A stretch of 5,100 bases of DNA from Candidatus Heimdallarchaeota archaeon (GCA_030628305.1 DAOVRE010000151.1:1-5100); one strand, 5' to 3'; positions 1 to 5,100 are shown, counted from the stretch's first letter. Notes: generated by a model not told the origin, from the letters alone. Numbers and translations are program-made.

Positions 1-163
1 AAAGACTATAGATCAAGTTGTTAGTATGGTACCAGGGTTAAAGGATGTTGAGATTCTAGAACCTGTTTATGTTAAAGGTCATCCAAAAGAAGAATCTTTC
101 AAAGCATTAGACATAATGGCAGAAAAAATAGCTGAAAAACATAAAGAGTTAAATCTTCTTTAA
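1..163 (+). CDS. C-terminal fragment of a probable flavodoxin-fold protein (5' end outside window)
   Basis: An open frame enters from the left edge (first full codon at 2) and ends at TAA 161-163, leaving 53 residues. It starts KTIDQVVSMVPG, continues through a hydrophobic beta-strand-like stretch (VEILEPVYVKG), then HPKEESFKA and a charged amphipathic helix (ALDIMAEKIAEKHKEL). A last strand followed by 'KGHP.EE..KAL' and a terminal helix is what I associate with the end of flavodoxin and flavodoxin-like FMN proteins, where this helix packs on the central sheet. If so, it would be a cytoplasmic FMN electron carrier or quinone/NAD(P)H oxidoreductase. The FMN phosphate-binding loop, normally near the N-terminus, is outside the window, so the assignment rests on the tail alone. 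That the region codes is fairly sure; the family is tentative. It is followed by a 128-nt gap and probably not co-transcribed with the next gene, which has its own TATA-like box. Confidence 0.5.
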   Translation, partial: KTIDQVVSMVPGLKDVEILEPVYVKGHPKEESFKALDIMAEKIAEKHKELNLL

Positions 164-263
164 CTCCTTTCTTTTATCGTTGAGAACCCTCGGATCGATA
201 AAATTCTTGGAGCAACTTGAGTTGGAAAATGTGATTATACAAAAGAAAGACAAAAATGGCAAA

Positions 264-271
264 CAATATAG
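264..271 (+). promoter_or_regulatory. Putative archaeal TATA box of the alpha/beta hydrolase gene
   Basis: The AT-rich element caatatag is centred near 268, about 24 nt before the ATG at 292. That spacing would put transcription initiation at or beside the start codon, giving a leaderless mRNA. No Shine-Dalgarno sequence precedes the ATG. The call rests on spacing and resemblance only, in AT-rich DNA where chance matches are common. Confidence 0.3.
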
Positions 272-291
272 AATAAAAGGCAAGTATACAC

Positions 292-1155
292 ATGAAAAGA
301 AATTCATATGCAGAAGAAGAAACTCAGGACACTATCTTCCTCAAAGAATCAAGCAAAGTTTATATCAAAATGTCTGATGGTCAAGAAATTTTTTGTCAGT
401 ATTCCTTAGGTGACAAAACGAAATCTGATATTGTCTTTTTCTTTGTTCAAGGTTTCGCATCAGGATATCTCGCTTGGAGTGACTTTTGGGATGCTTTACA
501 TCAGGAATTCAATCTGGTTATTGTTGACCCAAGAGATAAGAATTCTAATAAATTGATGAAAAGTAGTGAGTGTTCAGTTCATCGAATGGCTCTTGATTTT
601 GCGGAAGCAATTAAATTTCTACAGCTTGATGAAAAGAAATTAGTTATTTTTGGTTCTAGTATTGGTGCAAGTTATGTTGCACACCTAGTAGGACAAAACA
701 TGATTACTCCGAAAGGTTGTTTCTTGACAGGCCCAGCTAGAAAACCACGAGCTCCACGTAAATTAATAAATTTCGTTTTCTTATTTCCTGCTTTTGTGAT
801 GAATTTTCTAGGAAAGCTGGCTGCTAGGATATATTTGAGGAATAAAGTAGCTGATGGGTTTCAAAAACAAGTCTACTCTGACAGAATCAATAATACTGAT
901 TTTCGAAGATGGAAACATTGTAGAATTTTACAGGATTGGGATGCAACAGAGGATTTTAAGAAAATGAAGAATCCTGTATTCATTGTTAGAACACCCGATG
1001 ATAAATATCATGAATCTGATGAAATTCAAATTGTTCATGAATTAATATTAAACTGCAAGTTTATCGACGTACAAACATATGATTACTGTCACACTAAACC
1101 AAGTGTTTATGAATTCACACAAACAATCAAAAAAGCAATTCTTGAAGAGATGTAA
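292..1155 (+). CDS. Alpha/beta-hydrolase fold protein, substrate unknown
   Basis: The 287-residue protein has the alpha/beta-hydrolase layout. The nucleophile elbow is G121-S122-S123-I124-G125 (GxSxG), so S123 is the likely catalytic serine after the strand KLVIFG. The acid is probably D236 or D237 in TPDDKYH, and the base H267 in YDYCHTKP. The oxyanion-loop region is FFFVQGFASG (48-58), with Q53-G54 where HG is usual. The strand after it ends in VDPRDKNSN (78-86), matching the D-x-R-G-x-G-x-S turn but without its glycines. Residues about 149-225, partly hydrophobic (FVFLFPAFVMNFLG), would form the cap over the active site. No signal peptide is seen, so it is probably cytoplasmic. Esterase, lipase, thioesterase or peptidase activity cannot be told apart. 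The start at 292 fits the TATA spacing; ATG 370 (M27) is an alternative that keeps the whole fold. It converges with the next gene, 106 nt away. Confidence 0.85.
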   Translation: MKRNSYAEEETQDTIFLKESSKVYIKMSDGQEIFCQYSLGDKTKSDIVFFFVQGFASGYLAWSDFWDALHQEFNLVIVDPRDKNSNKLMKSSECSVHRMALDFAEAIKFLQLDEKKLVIFGSSIGASYVAHLVGQNMITPKGCFLTGPARKPRAPRKLINFVFLFPAFVMNFLGKLAARIYLRNKVADGFQKQVYSDRINNTDFRRWKHCRILQDWDATEDFKKMKNPVFIVRTPDDKYHESDEIQIVHELILNCKFIDVQTYDYCHTKPSVYEFTQTIKKAILEEM

Positions 1156-1194
1156 AAGAATAGCCATATTAGGTCATTACATGATAGATCTTAA

Positions 1195-1212
1195 CATTCA
1201 AGCTATTGAATG
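1195..1212. terminator. Perfect 7-bp hairpin between two convergent genes
   Basis: The sequence cattcaa-gcta-ttgaatg forms a perfect 7-bp stem with a 4-nt loop. It lies 39 nt after the hydrolase stop and 49 nt before the end of the convergent lipocalin-like gene. The position suits a shared 3'-end structure. It has no T-run on either strand, whereas archaeal termination mainly depends on T-rich stretches, so terminator function is inference. The rest of the 106-nt gap shows nothing else recognisable. Confidence 0.3.
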
Positions 1213-1261
1213 AGCTCTCTGAAATCTAACTGAATCAGATGTTAAATGGATATTCAACAGA

Positions 1262-2380
1262 TTATTCTATTATTCTATGCATTATATTCTCCATAGTTCC
1301 TTTTCCTTTAATCTTCTTGCCTTTCCAGGTACCTTCAGCAGTTAAAACATAATTAGTGATAAATTGGTTTTCTTTACCAAGTTTACCTATCCAAGATATT
1401 TTTGCATTAGTTGTCACTTTTAAGACTAAGAGAGGATTGCCTGTCTCATCTTTTCCTCCTGTTACTTTCCACTCTGTTGGCACTTTGGAGGGTATATTCT
1501 CATCTTCAGAATAGCCTTGCTCTTCTATCATGAAGTCATATGGTTGAAAATGGAACCATTCATTATCCATAACCAAAGCACCTTCTCCTGCTTCAAATAT
1601 TCCTTCGTCCTTTATATCTAGAGAATGATAGAATAAATGGATAGAACCTTCTGGAAATTGCAAATTAAGCCATCGCCAATCGTAGATGTTTAGAATAGAG
1701 AAAATGCCTGTCCCATGTTCAATAATTCCTCGCCCATTTTTGATTTCTACTTTCTTTCCCTCTACGATGAATTCTCCTGTAACTTTGAAGGCAAAACTAT
1801 CGTAGAATTCTTGTGCCATAGAAGGACTAATAGCCATTCTGCCATTATAATAGACTAAGATCCCCTTAGGGTTAAGAGGAGTGTAAGTCAATTTAGCTTT
1901 CATATCTAGTTTTTTGTCATGGAATTCAAAGGTATAACCTTCATCCCAGGTACCATCAATAAGAAAATCAAGCTCGGGTTCAGCAACTTCTTGGTGGTAA
2001 CGATTTTTTGATTTGTTAAGCAATACTCCTTTTTGGTAAAATTTTTCCCATTGTCTAGAAGAAAATTTTTCTGAAACAATATAGGAATCGAGAACAGATA
2101 AACGAAGAGAAGGAGAATCAACCCAGAAAAATCTGAAAACAGTATCAATCTTATCTAGATTTTCTTTTCCTTCAGAGTTAAACATAACATAAATCATACC
2201 TTCTTCCATAGGTCCTTTATTACCTTCAGAAACAGGATATATAGGCTCTAGAAGTTTCTTATTGGCATTAACAAAATCCTCACCAATCTTTCTATTAGCT
2301 CTTTTTAATTTCCAAAGTAATCCAAGATTCTTAAGAAAGAAAGAGAGTTTTGGCTTAGGTTTAATATCAGCTTCACTCAT
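1262..2380 (-). CDS. AttH/CrtC-type lipocalin-like protein (start reassigned to ATG at 2380)
   Basis: Read from ATG 2380 the protein has 372 residues (MSEADIKPKPKLS...). The frame stays open to a further ATG at 2455, but the 25 extra residues (MLSFLFFPFFVEK...) come from a polypyrimidine tract and would place the TATA-like box inside the gene. The core is beta-rich. It contains GRGIIEHGTG (216-225), then NIYDWRWLNLQF with W235 and W237, then the strand IHLFYHSLDI. This G-x-G-x-x-E-H ... W-x-W-x-x-L-Q arrangement resembles the paired lipocalin-like domains of AttH and carotenoid 1,2-hydratase (CrtC). Repeated GTW/GKGTME strands near the C-terminus (TAEGTWKGKKIKGKGTMEN) also suit a beta-barrel. 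E221-H222 would be the conserved pocket pair. The N-terminal 50 residues are basic and not a clear signal peptide. No carotenoid or isoprenoid gene is adjacent, so binding or modifying a hydrophobic ligand is only a guess. Confidence 0.7.
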   Translation of the reverse strand: MSEADIKPKPKLSFFLKNLGLLWKLKRANRKIGEDFVNANKKLLEPIYPVSEGNKGPMEEGMIYVMFNSEGKENLDKIDTVFRFFWVDSPSLRLSVLDSYIVSEKFSSRQWEKFYQKGVLLNKSKNRYHQEVAEPELDFLIDGTWDEGYTFEFHDKKLDMKAKLTYTPLNPKGILVYYNGRMAISPSMAQEFYDSFAFKVTGEFIVEGKKVEIKNGRGIIEHGTGIFSILNIYDWRWLNLQFPEGSIHLFYHSLDIKDEGIFEAGEGALVMDNEWFHFQPYDFMIEEQGYSEDENIPSKVPTEWKVTGGKDETGNPLLVLKVTTNAKISWIGKLGKENQFITNYVLTAEGTWKGKKIKGKGTMENIMHRIIE

Positions 2381-2406
2381 ATTATCATATAGTAAATAAA
2401 AGAATG

Positions 2407-2414
2407 ATATTAAA
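2407..2414 (-). promoter_or_regulatory. Putative TATA box of the lipocalin-like gene
   Basis: On the minus strand the element tttaatat is centred about 30 nt before the ATG at 2380, as expected for a leaderless archaeal transcript. This supports the shorter start, because starting at 2455 would bury the box inside the coding region. Confidence 0.35.
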
Positions 2415-2455
2415 TGTTTTTCTACGAAAAAAGGGAAGAAAAGGAAAGAGAGCAA

Positions 2456-2629
2456 AGAAAAATGGATAAAGAACTCCTTTTCAAACAGTTTAACAAGAAA
2501 GGGAATGAAGTTCCTACTTCAGTACTTTCAGACTGAGACGAATTTTTTTCTCTACATCTATCTTGATGGATAATAATAGAAATTGATAACAAACTATTAA
2601 AAAAGATACCAAGGCAACAAAAACTTTTA
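2456..2629. other. Divergent intergenic region with purine-rich tract, 24-codon ORF and T-run
   Basis: With the reassigned start, the divergent gap spans about 2381-2632. Its left part (about 2425-2462) is almost pure purine on the plus strand. An ATG at 2462 opens a 24-codon frame (MDKELLFKQFNKKG...) ending in TGA at 2534-2536, followed by seven T at 2543-2549. The peptide looks protein-like but has no homology I recognise and no clear ribosome-binding site. An AT-rich element (ctattaaaa, about 2594-2602) could be the TATA box of the receiver gene. Nothing else is identifiable. Confidence 0.3.
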
Positions 2630-2632
2630 TTG

Positions 2633-3019
2633 ATGAACAGTATATTATTACAAAAGGTGATATTACTGACTCAAAAAGCATTAGTACTGCTAGCAGATGA
2701 TAATGATGATATAAGAATGTTATTTAGTATGATGTTATCAGAATACAAGGTTATACATGCTAAAAACGGTGAAGAAGCAGTAACAGTCTATAAGGAACAC
2801 AAGCCTGATTTAGTTCTGATGGATATTTTAATGCCAGTAAAAGATGGGATAGATGCAACAGAAGAAATAATCGAATTTGATCCTAAAGCTAAAATAATTG
2901 CGATTACGGCTTATTTTTCAAGATCAAAAGATATTATTCAAGTTGGAGCAAGCCAAGTAATGAGAAAACCTTTCGAAAAGAGCGAATTACTTGAAGTTGT
3001 TGAAAAAGAATTACTATAA
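2633..3019 (+). CDS. Stand-alone response-regulator receiver (CheY-like) domain protein
   Basis: This is a single receiver domain of 128 residues from ATG 2633 (a TTG lies directly before it at 2630). Numbering from ATG, the acidic pair is D22-D23 in LLADDND, the phospho-acceptor is D64 in LVLMDILMP, the switch threonine is T92 in AITAY, and the conserved lysine is K112 in MRKPF. All phosphotransfer residues are present, so it should accept phosphate from a histidine kinase. The sequence ends with the last receiver helix (LLEVVEKELL) and has no DNA-binding or enzymatic output domain, so it would act by protein-protein contact in the cytoplasm. Such single-domain regulators are common in archaea. 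No kinase lies in the window, so the partner is unknown. The start is uncertain: receivers usually begin about 5-10 residues before the first strand, and GTG 2657, or even the CTG at 2666 after an SD-like aggtgat, would fit that better. Confidence 0.88.
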   Translation: MNSILLQKVILLTQKALVLLADDNDDIRMLFSMMLSEYKVIHAKNGEEAVTVYKEHKPDLVLMDILMPVKDGIDATEEIIEFDPKAKIIAITAYFSRSKDIIQVGASQVMRKPFEKSELLEVVEKELL

Positions 3020-3234
3020 TTTAAATATAAAAGTACTAAGTCTCTCCATAAGTAAACTCTATGATTCAGCATATGAGAGCTAGATTATTTAAATAAAATC
3101 ATTTTTGATGAATACGCAGGTTAGAGCATAATCAATAAAGTCTTCTCAATGCTAAAGAAGTAAAAGAAAGAGATTGACAGGAAAGAGTATGAAATCTCTA
3201 CACCGACACTTTAAGGCTAAAAGGAATTCTTTTT
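3020..3234. other. 215-nt intergenic region: weak hairpins, palindrome and T-run, no gene
   Basis: No plausible ORF is present. I see an imperfect hairpin soon after the receiver stop (ctctccata at 3042-3050 against tatgagag at 3072-3079, one bulge) and a perfect 12-nt AT palindrome at 3085-3096 (ttatttaaataa). There is also a 7-bp inverted repeat, agagatt at 3169-3175 with aatctct at 3193-3199. None is strong enough to assign as an RNA gene or operator. Confidence 0.35.
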
Positions 3235-3236
3235 TT
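3230..3236 (+). terminator. T-run, possible terminator for the receiver transcript
   Basis: Seven consecutive T lie on the plus strand at the right edge of the intergenic region, overlapping the stop codon of the convergent GNAT remnant. Archaeal RNA polymerase terminates at T-rich non-template stretches, so this could end the receiver transcript before it runs antisense into the remnant. It is far (about 210 nt) from the receiver stop, which weakens the call. Confidence 0.22.
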
Positions 3237-3612
3237 ACTCTTTTTTCCACGCATGTGTTACTCGTTCCCATCCTTGAACAAAATTATATTTCTCATATAA
3301 CTTTAGAGCAGCTTCGTTAGCACTATCTACGGCAAGACTCATAGTTTTGTATCCTTGGTTCTTGAGTGTAACAATGGTGTGCAGTAGTAGTTTAGAACCT
3401 AGTTGACGTCCTCGATATTCAGGAATAACACCCATAATCCACAAATGTCCATTCCCTTCTCCATGTGTAGGTTTGACGCGTGTGTAACCTATGAGTTTGG
3501 ATCCTTCAACAAGTACAATTGATGCTTCATCTATTATCTCATCTTCCTTATCAAATAGTTCTTTGAAATATTCTTTTCTTTCTTATTCCAGGTTTTGGAG
3601 TTCAAAATAGAA

Positions 3613-3627
3613 AAGAAGAAGAAGAAG
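3613..3627 (+). repeat. (AAG)5 trinucleotide repeat within a purine-rich tract
   Basis: Five tandem AAG units sit in a purine-only stretch running from about 3609 to 3634. On the minus strand they give a run of five leucine codons (CTT) between the two stops of the GNAT remnant. The tract lies about 35 nt upstream of the aminotransferase TATA-like box. Confidence 0.7.
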
Positions 3628-3662
3628 GAAAAAACTCGGAAATGTTTAAGAATTGTACTCGG

Positions 3663-3669
3663 TATATTT
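3663..3669 (+). promoter_or_regulatory. Putative TATA box of the aminotransferase gene
   Basis: The element tatattt is centred at 3666, 29 nt before the ATG at 3695, again predicting a leaderless or nearly leaderless transcript. It lies inside the first codons of the GNAT remnant on the other strand, so this DNA probably now serves as promoter. Confidence 0.4.
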
Positions 3670-3694
3670 GAGGTTGTAGGGAAGAAAGAATATC

Positions 3695-4858
3695 ATGAGA
3701 ATATCAGAGAAAATTTTACAAATAAAAAAATCAGCAATCCATGAGATGACAAGGTTATCAAAAGAAATAGAAGATGTAGCATTTCTTTCTTGGGCTAAAC
3801 CAACATCAGATACACCTGAACACATTAAAGAAGGAGCTATTGACGCAATAAAAAGTGGTCTTGTAGGAGGTTACACAACTAGCGCTGGATTAATAGAATT
3901 ACGACAAGAGATTGTAAAGAAACTCGGTAGAGACAATGCCGTAAAAACTAGTATTTCAGAAGTAATTGCAACAGTTGGAGCAATAGAAGGTTTATGTGCA
4001 GCTGTTTTTGCTATTCTAGATCCAGGAGATGAAGTAATTTTACCTTCACCAACTTACTCTACACACATCAGATTGGTTAGGTTAGCATCTGGAAAACCTG
4101 TAATGGTACCATTAATCGAAGAAGAAAACTATGCTTTGGATATAGAAGGAATAAGAAAAGCAATAACACCGAAGACAAAAGCAATAATCTATTGTTCACC
4201 AAATAATCCAACAGGAACAGTTTTTCCAGAAAAACAGTTGAGGCAATTAGCAGAGATTGCTCTAGAGCATAATCTAATGATAATCACAGATGAAGCCTAT
4301 GAATATTTCGTGTTTGATGATCACAAACATTTCAGCATTGCATCAATGCCTGAGATGAGAAAGAAGGCTATAAGCTGTTATACCTTCACAAAAACCTATG
4401 CGATGACAGGATGGAGGATAGGGTATTTACATGCTGATGAAGAATTAATTCCACATATAACCAAAACGCACATACCTCTAACAATATGTGCCCCAGTGGT
4501 TTCACAATACGCAGCAATATCAGCGTTAAAAGGATCACAGAAATGCGTAAATGAATTTAGAGATCACTATTTGGCTACAAGAAATTTAATGTGTGATAGA
4601 TTGGATAATCTTGATAATGTTTTCAGCTATAATAAACCTGGCGGGTCGTATTTGATGTTCCCAAAGATAGAATTAGAAGAAGGGAAAGACTCATCGGCAT
4701 TTTGTAAAAGAATGTTAAGAGAAGCAAAAGTATCAACAACACCAGGAATAGCTTTTGGACCAACAGGAGAAAGTCATCTAAGATTGTCATTCTGCGTTCC
4801 AGAGAAGGAAATCAATAAGGCGTTTGATAGAATGGAAGCTTATTTCAAACAGAAATAA
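3695..4858 (+). CDS. Class I (fold type I) PLP-dependent aminotransferase
   Basis: The 387-residue protein matches the aspartate/aromatic aminotransferase superfamily in length and motif order. The N-terminus (MRISEKILQIKKSAIHEM) and DTPEHIKEGAIDAI are typical of this group, so ATG 3695 is the natural start. PLP-site features follow: VGAIEGL (94-100), Y121 stacking region in PSPTYS, SPNNPTG (168-174) with N171, DEAYEYF (199-205) with D199 for the pyridine nitrogen and Y202, and FTKTYAMTGWRIGY with K233 as Schiff-base lysine and R241 for phosphate. R363 in HLRLSF should bind the substrate alpha-carboxylate. It transfers amino groups between an amino acid and a 2-oxo acid in the cytoplasm; the donor (Asp, Ala, aromatic or other) cannot be decided. 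Near the N-terminus the common GxGEP segment is replaced by SWAKP (32-36). The gene is monocistronic here and nearly abuts the convergent oxidoreductase. Confidence 0.92.
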   Translation: MRISEKILQIKKSAIHEMTRLSKEIEDVAFLSWAKPTSDTPEHIKEGAIDAIKSGLVGGYTTSAGLIELRQEIVKKLGRDNAVKTSISEVIATVGAIEGLCAAVFAILDPGDEVILPSPTYSTHIRLVRLASGKPVMVPLIEEENYALDIEGIRKAITPKTKAIIYCSPNNPTGTVFPEKQLRQLAEIALEHNLMIITDEAYEYFVFDDHKHFSIASMPEMRKKAISCYTFTKTYAMTGWRIGYLHADEELIPHITKTHIPLTICAPVVSQYAAISALKGSQKCVNEFRDHYLATRNLMCDRLDNLDNVFSYNKPGGSYLMFPKIELEEGKDSSAFCKRMLREAKVSTTPGIAFGPTGESHLRLSFCVPEKEINKAFDRMEAYFKQK

Positions 4859-5100
4859 AGTCTATAAAAATTCTGATACTGCAGGATTATCACTTCTTCG
4901 AATATCTTAAGAGGTTCTTGGTCAGCAAGTGGGTTTCTCATATTGAAAATAGCATGGTCTACACTCATTTCAGCAAGTTCTTTAGTGACAGCAATGATAT
5001 CGTTTGCAGATTTGTAGATTTTTCCACCTGGATTAATATCAGGAGAATTAGGTCTAGCACCATATGAATAAAGTAACCTTATAATTTGAGGATTACTATT
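4840..5100 (-). CDS. C-terminal part of a probable luciferase-like (LLM) flavin/F420 oxidoreductase, apparently frameshifted near its end
   Basis: A minus-strand frame is open from the right edge. It reads RLLYSYGARPNSPDINPGG, then SANDIIAVTKELAEMSVDHAIFNM, then PLKIFEEVI. A helix of the type 'd.i..l.ela.mGvdh.i.n' followed by 'f.eeVipa...' is characteristic of the last helix-strand-helix of LLM-class barrel enzymes, which use FMN or coenzyme F420 for hydride transfer. After EEVI the literal frame continues ILQYQNFYRLYFCLK to TAA at 4842-4840, overlapping the aminotransferase end by 19 nt. A shift of one base gives PAVSEFL and TAG at 4864-4862, the expected family ending, with a 3-nt gap to the convergent gene. 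One missing C in the CC at 4884-4883 (minus strand) would explain this. The start and cofactor-binding part are outside the window. The family is probable; the substrate is unknown. Confidence 0.6.
   Translation of the reverse strand, partial: NSNPQIIRLLYSYGARPNSPDINPGGKIYKSANDIIAVTKELAEMSVDHAIFNMRNPLADQEPLKIFEEVIILQYQNFYRLYFCLK

Larger units (their letters stand above)
3235..3696 (-). pseudogene. GNAT-family N-acetyltransferase, interrupted by two in-frame TAA codons
   Basis: From ATG 3696-3694 to TAA 3237-3235 one frame runs 153 codons plus the stop, the usual size of a GNAT protein, but codons 17 (3648-3646) and 38 (3585-3583) are TAA. The open part (3582-3235) encodes the helix ERKEYFKELF, strands around SIVLVEGSKLIGYTRV, and motif A VIPEYRGRQLGSKLL (residues 90-104), where R95-G96-R97-Q98-L99-G100 is the acetyl-CoA pyrophosphate loop with Q98 for the usual glycine. 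It ends with N127 and the LKLYEKYNF segment with Y134, the usual general acid. The N-terminal piece MIFFLPYNLKYTEY resembles the first GNAT strand. Between the second stop and residue 85 there is no ATG, GTG or TTG, so the C-terminal part cannot restart before motif A. A Leu run comes from the (AAG)5 repeat. It is most likely a decayed acetyltransferase; assembly error is the alternative. The substrate is unknown. Confidence 0.75.

Noticed and set aside
180..377. 65-codon plus-strand frame with TTG start before and across the hydrolase start
   Set aside because: It overlaps the well-supported hydrolase in another frame, has only a TTG start without a ribosome-binding site, and its second half is arginine-rich shadow sequence. 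Only its first part is kept, as a low-interest possible remnant.
1906..2148. 80-codon minus-strand frame inside the lipocalin-like gene
   Set aside because: It is an alternate-frame shadow of a strong longer gene and has low-complexity hydrophobic sequence without motifs.
2381..2455. N-terminal extension MLSFLFFPFFVEK... of the lipocalin-like protein as a signal peptide or membrane anchor
   Set aside because: It is hydrophobic only because the DNA is a polypyrimidine tract. It would place the TATA-like box within the gene, and the peptide from ATG 2380 is a natural N-terminus.
3020..3234. Small RNA gene or riboswitch in the gap after the receiver
   Set aside because: The inverted repeats are short or imperfect, and no known RNA family pattern or tRNA cloverleaf is visible.
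3235..3444. Functional 69-residue mini-acetyltransferase from TTG 3444
   Set aside because: It would lack the strands and helices before motif A, so the GNAT fold would be incomplete. The upstream coding sequence clearly belongs to the same protein.
3583..3648. Recoding of TAA as a sense codon in the GNAT gene
   Set aside because: The hydrolase, receiver and aminotransferase, and the fragment at the left edge, all end in TAA or use it as the only plausible stop. Known archaeal recoding (pyrrolysine) uses TAG. Nonsense mutation is simpler.
1..5100. Mobile element, CRISPR array or defence-type gene cluster
   Set aside because: No transposase, integrase, terminal repeats, regularly spaced repeats or nuclease-type genes are seen. 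The genes are ordinary metabolic or signalling singletons on alternating strands.

Overview
The window is AT-rich (about one third G+C by eye). It uses AGA/AGG for almost all arginines, and its clearest genes have a TATA-like box about 24-30 nt before the start codon with no Shine-Dalgarno sequence. This suggests an archaeon with largely leaderless transcripts, probably an uncultured lineage known from metagenomes. No marker gene fixes the phylum, so this is inference.

Layout. A gene fragment (1-163, +) is the C-terminus of a probable flavodoxin-fold protein. An alpha/beta hydrolase follows (292-1155, +). Convergent to it is a lipocalin-like AttH/CrtC-type protein (about 1262-2380, -), whose true start is probably 25 codons inside the longest reading frame. 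A divergent intergenic region leads to a stand-alone response-regulator receiver domain (about 2633-3019, +). After a 215-nt gap comes a decayed GNAT acetyltransferase (3235-3696, -). It reads in one frame for exactly 153 codons but carries two ochre stops and a (AAG)5 repeat. A class I PLP-dependent aminotransferase (3695-4858, +) starts inside the same CATG as the pseudogene's apparent start codon. The window ends in the C-terminal part of a probable luciferase-like flavin/F420 oxidoreductase (about 4862-5100, -), which appears to have a one-base deletion near its end.

The genes do not form an operon: strands alternate, gaps are generally 100-250 nt, and no shared pathway is evident. The receiver has no histidine kinase or output domain beside it. 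I see no mobile element, CRISPR array, tRNA or rRNA, and no convincing new multi-gene system. The points most worth checking are the GNAT decay next to the aminotransferase promoter, the apparent frameshift in the last gene, and the unclear start of the receiver gene.
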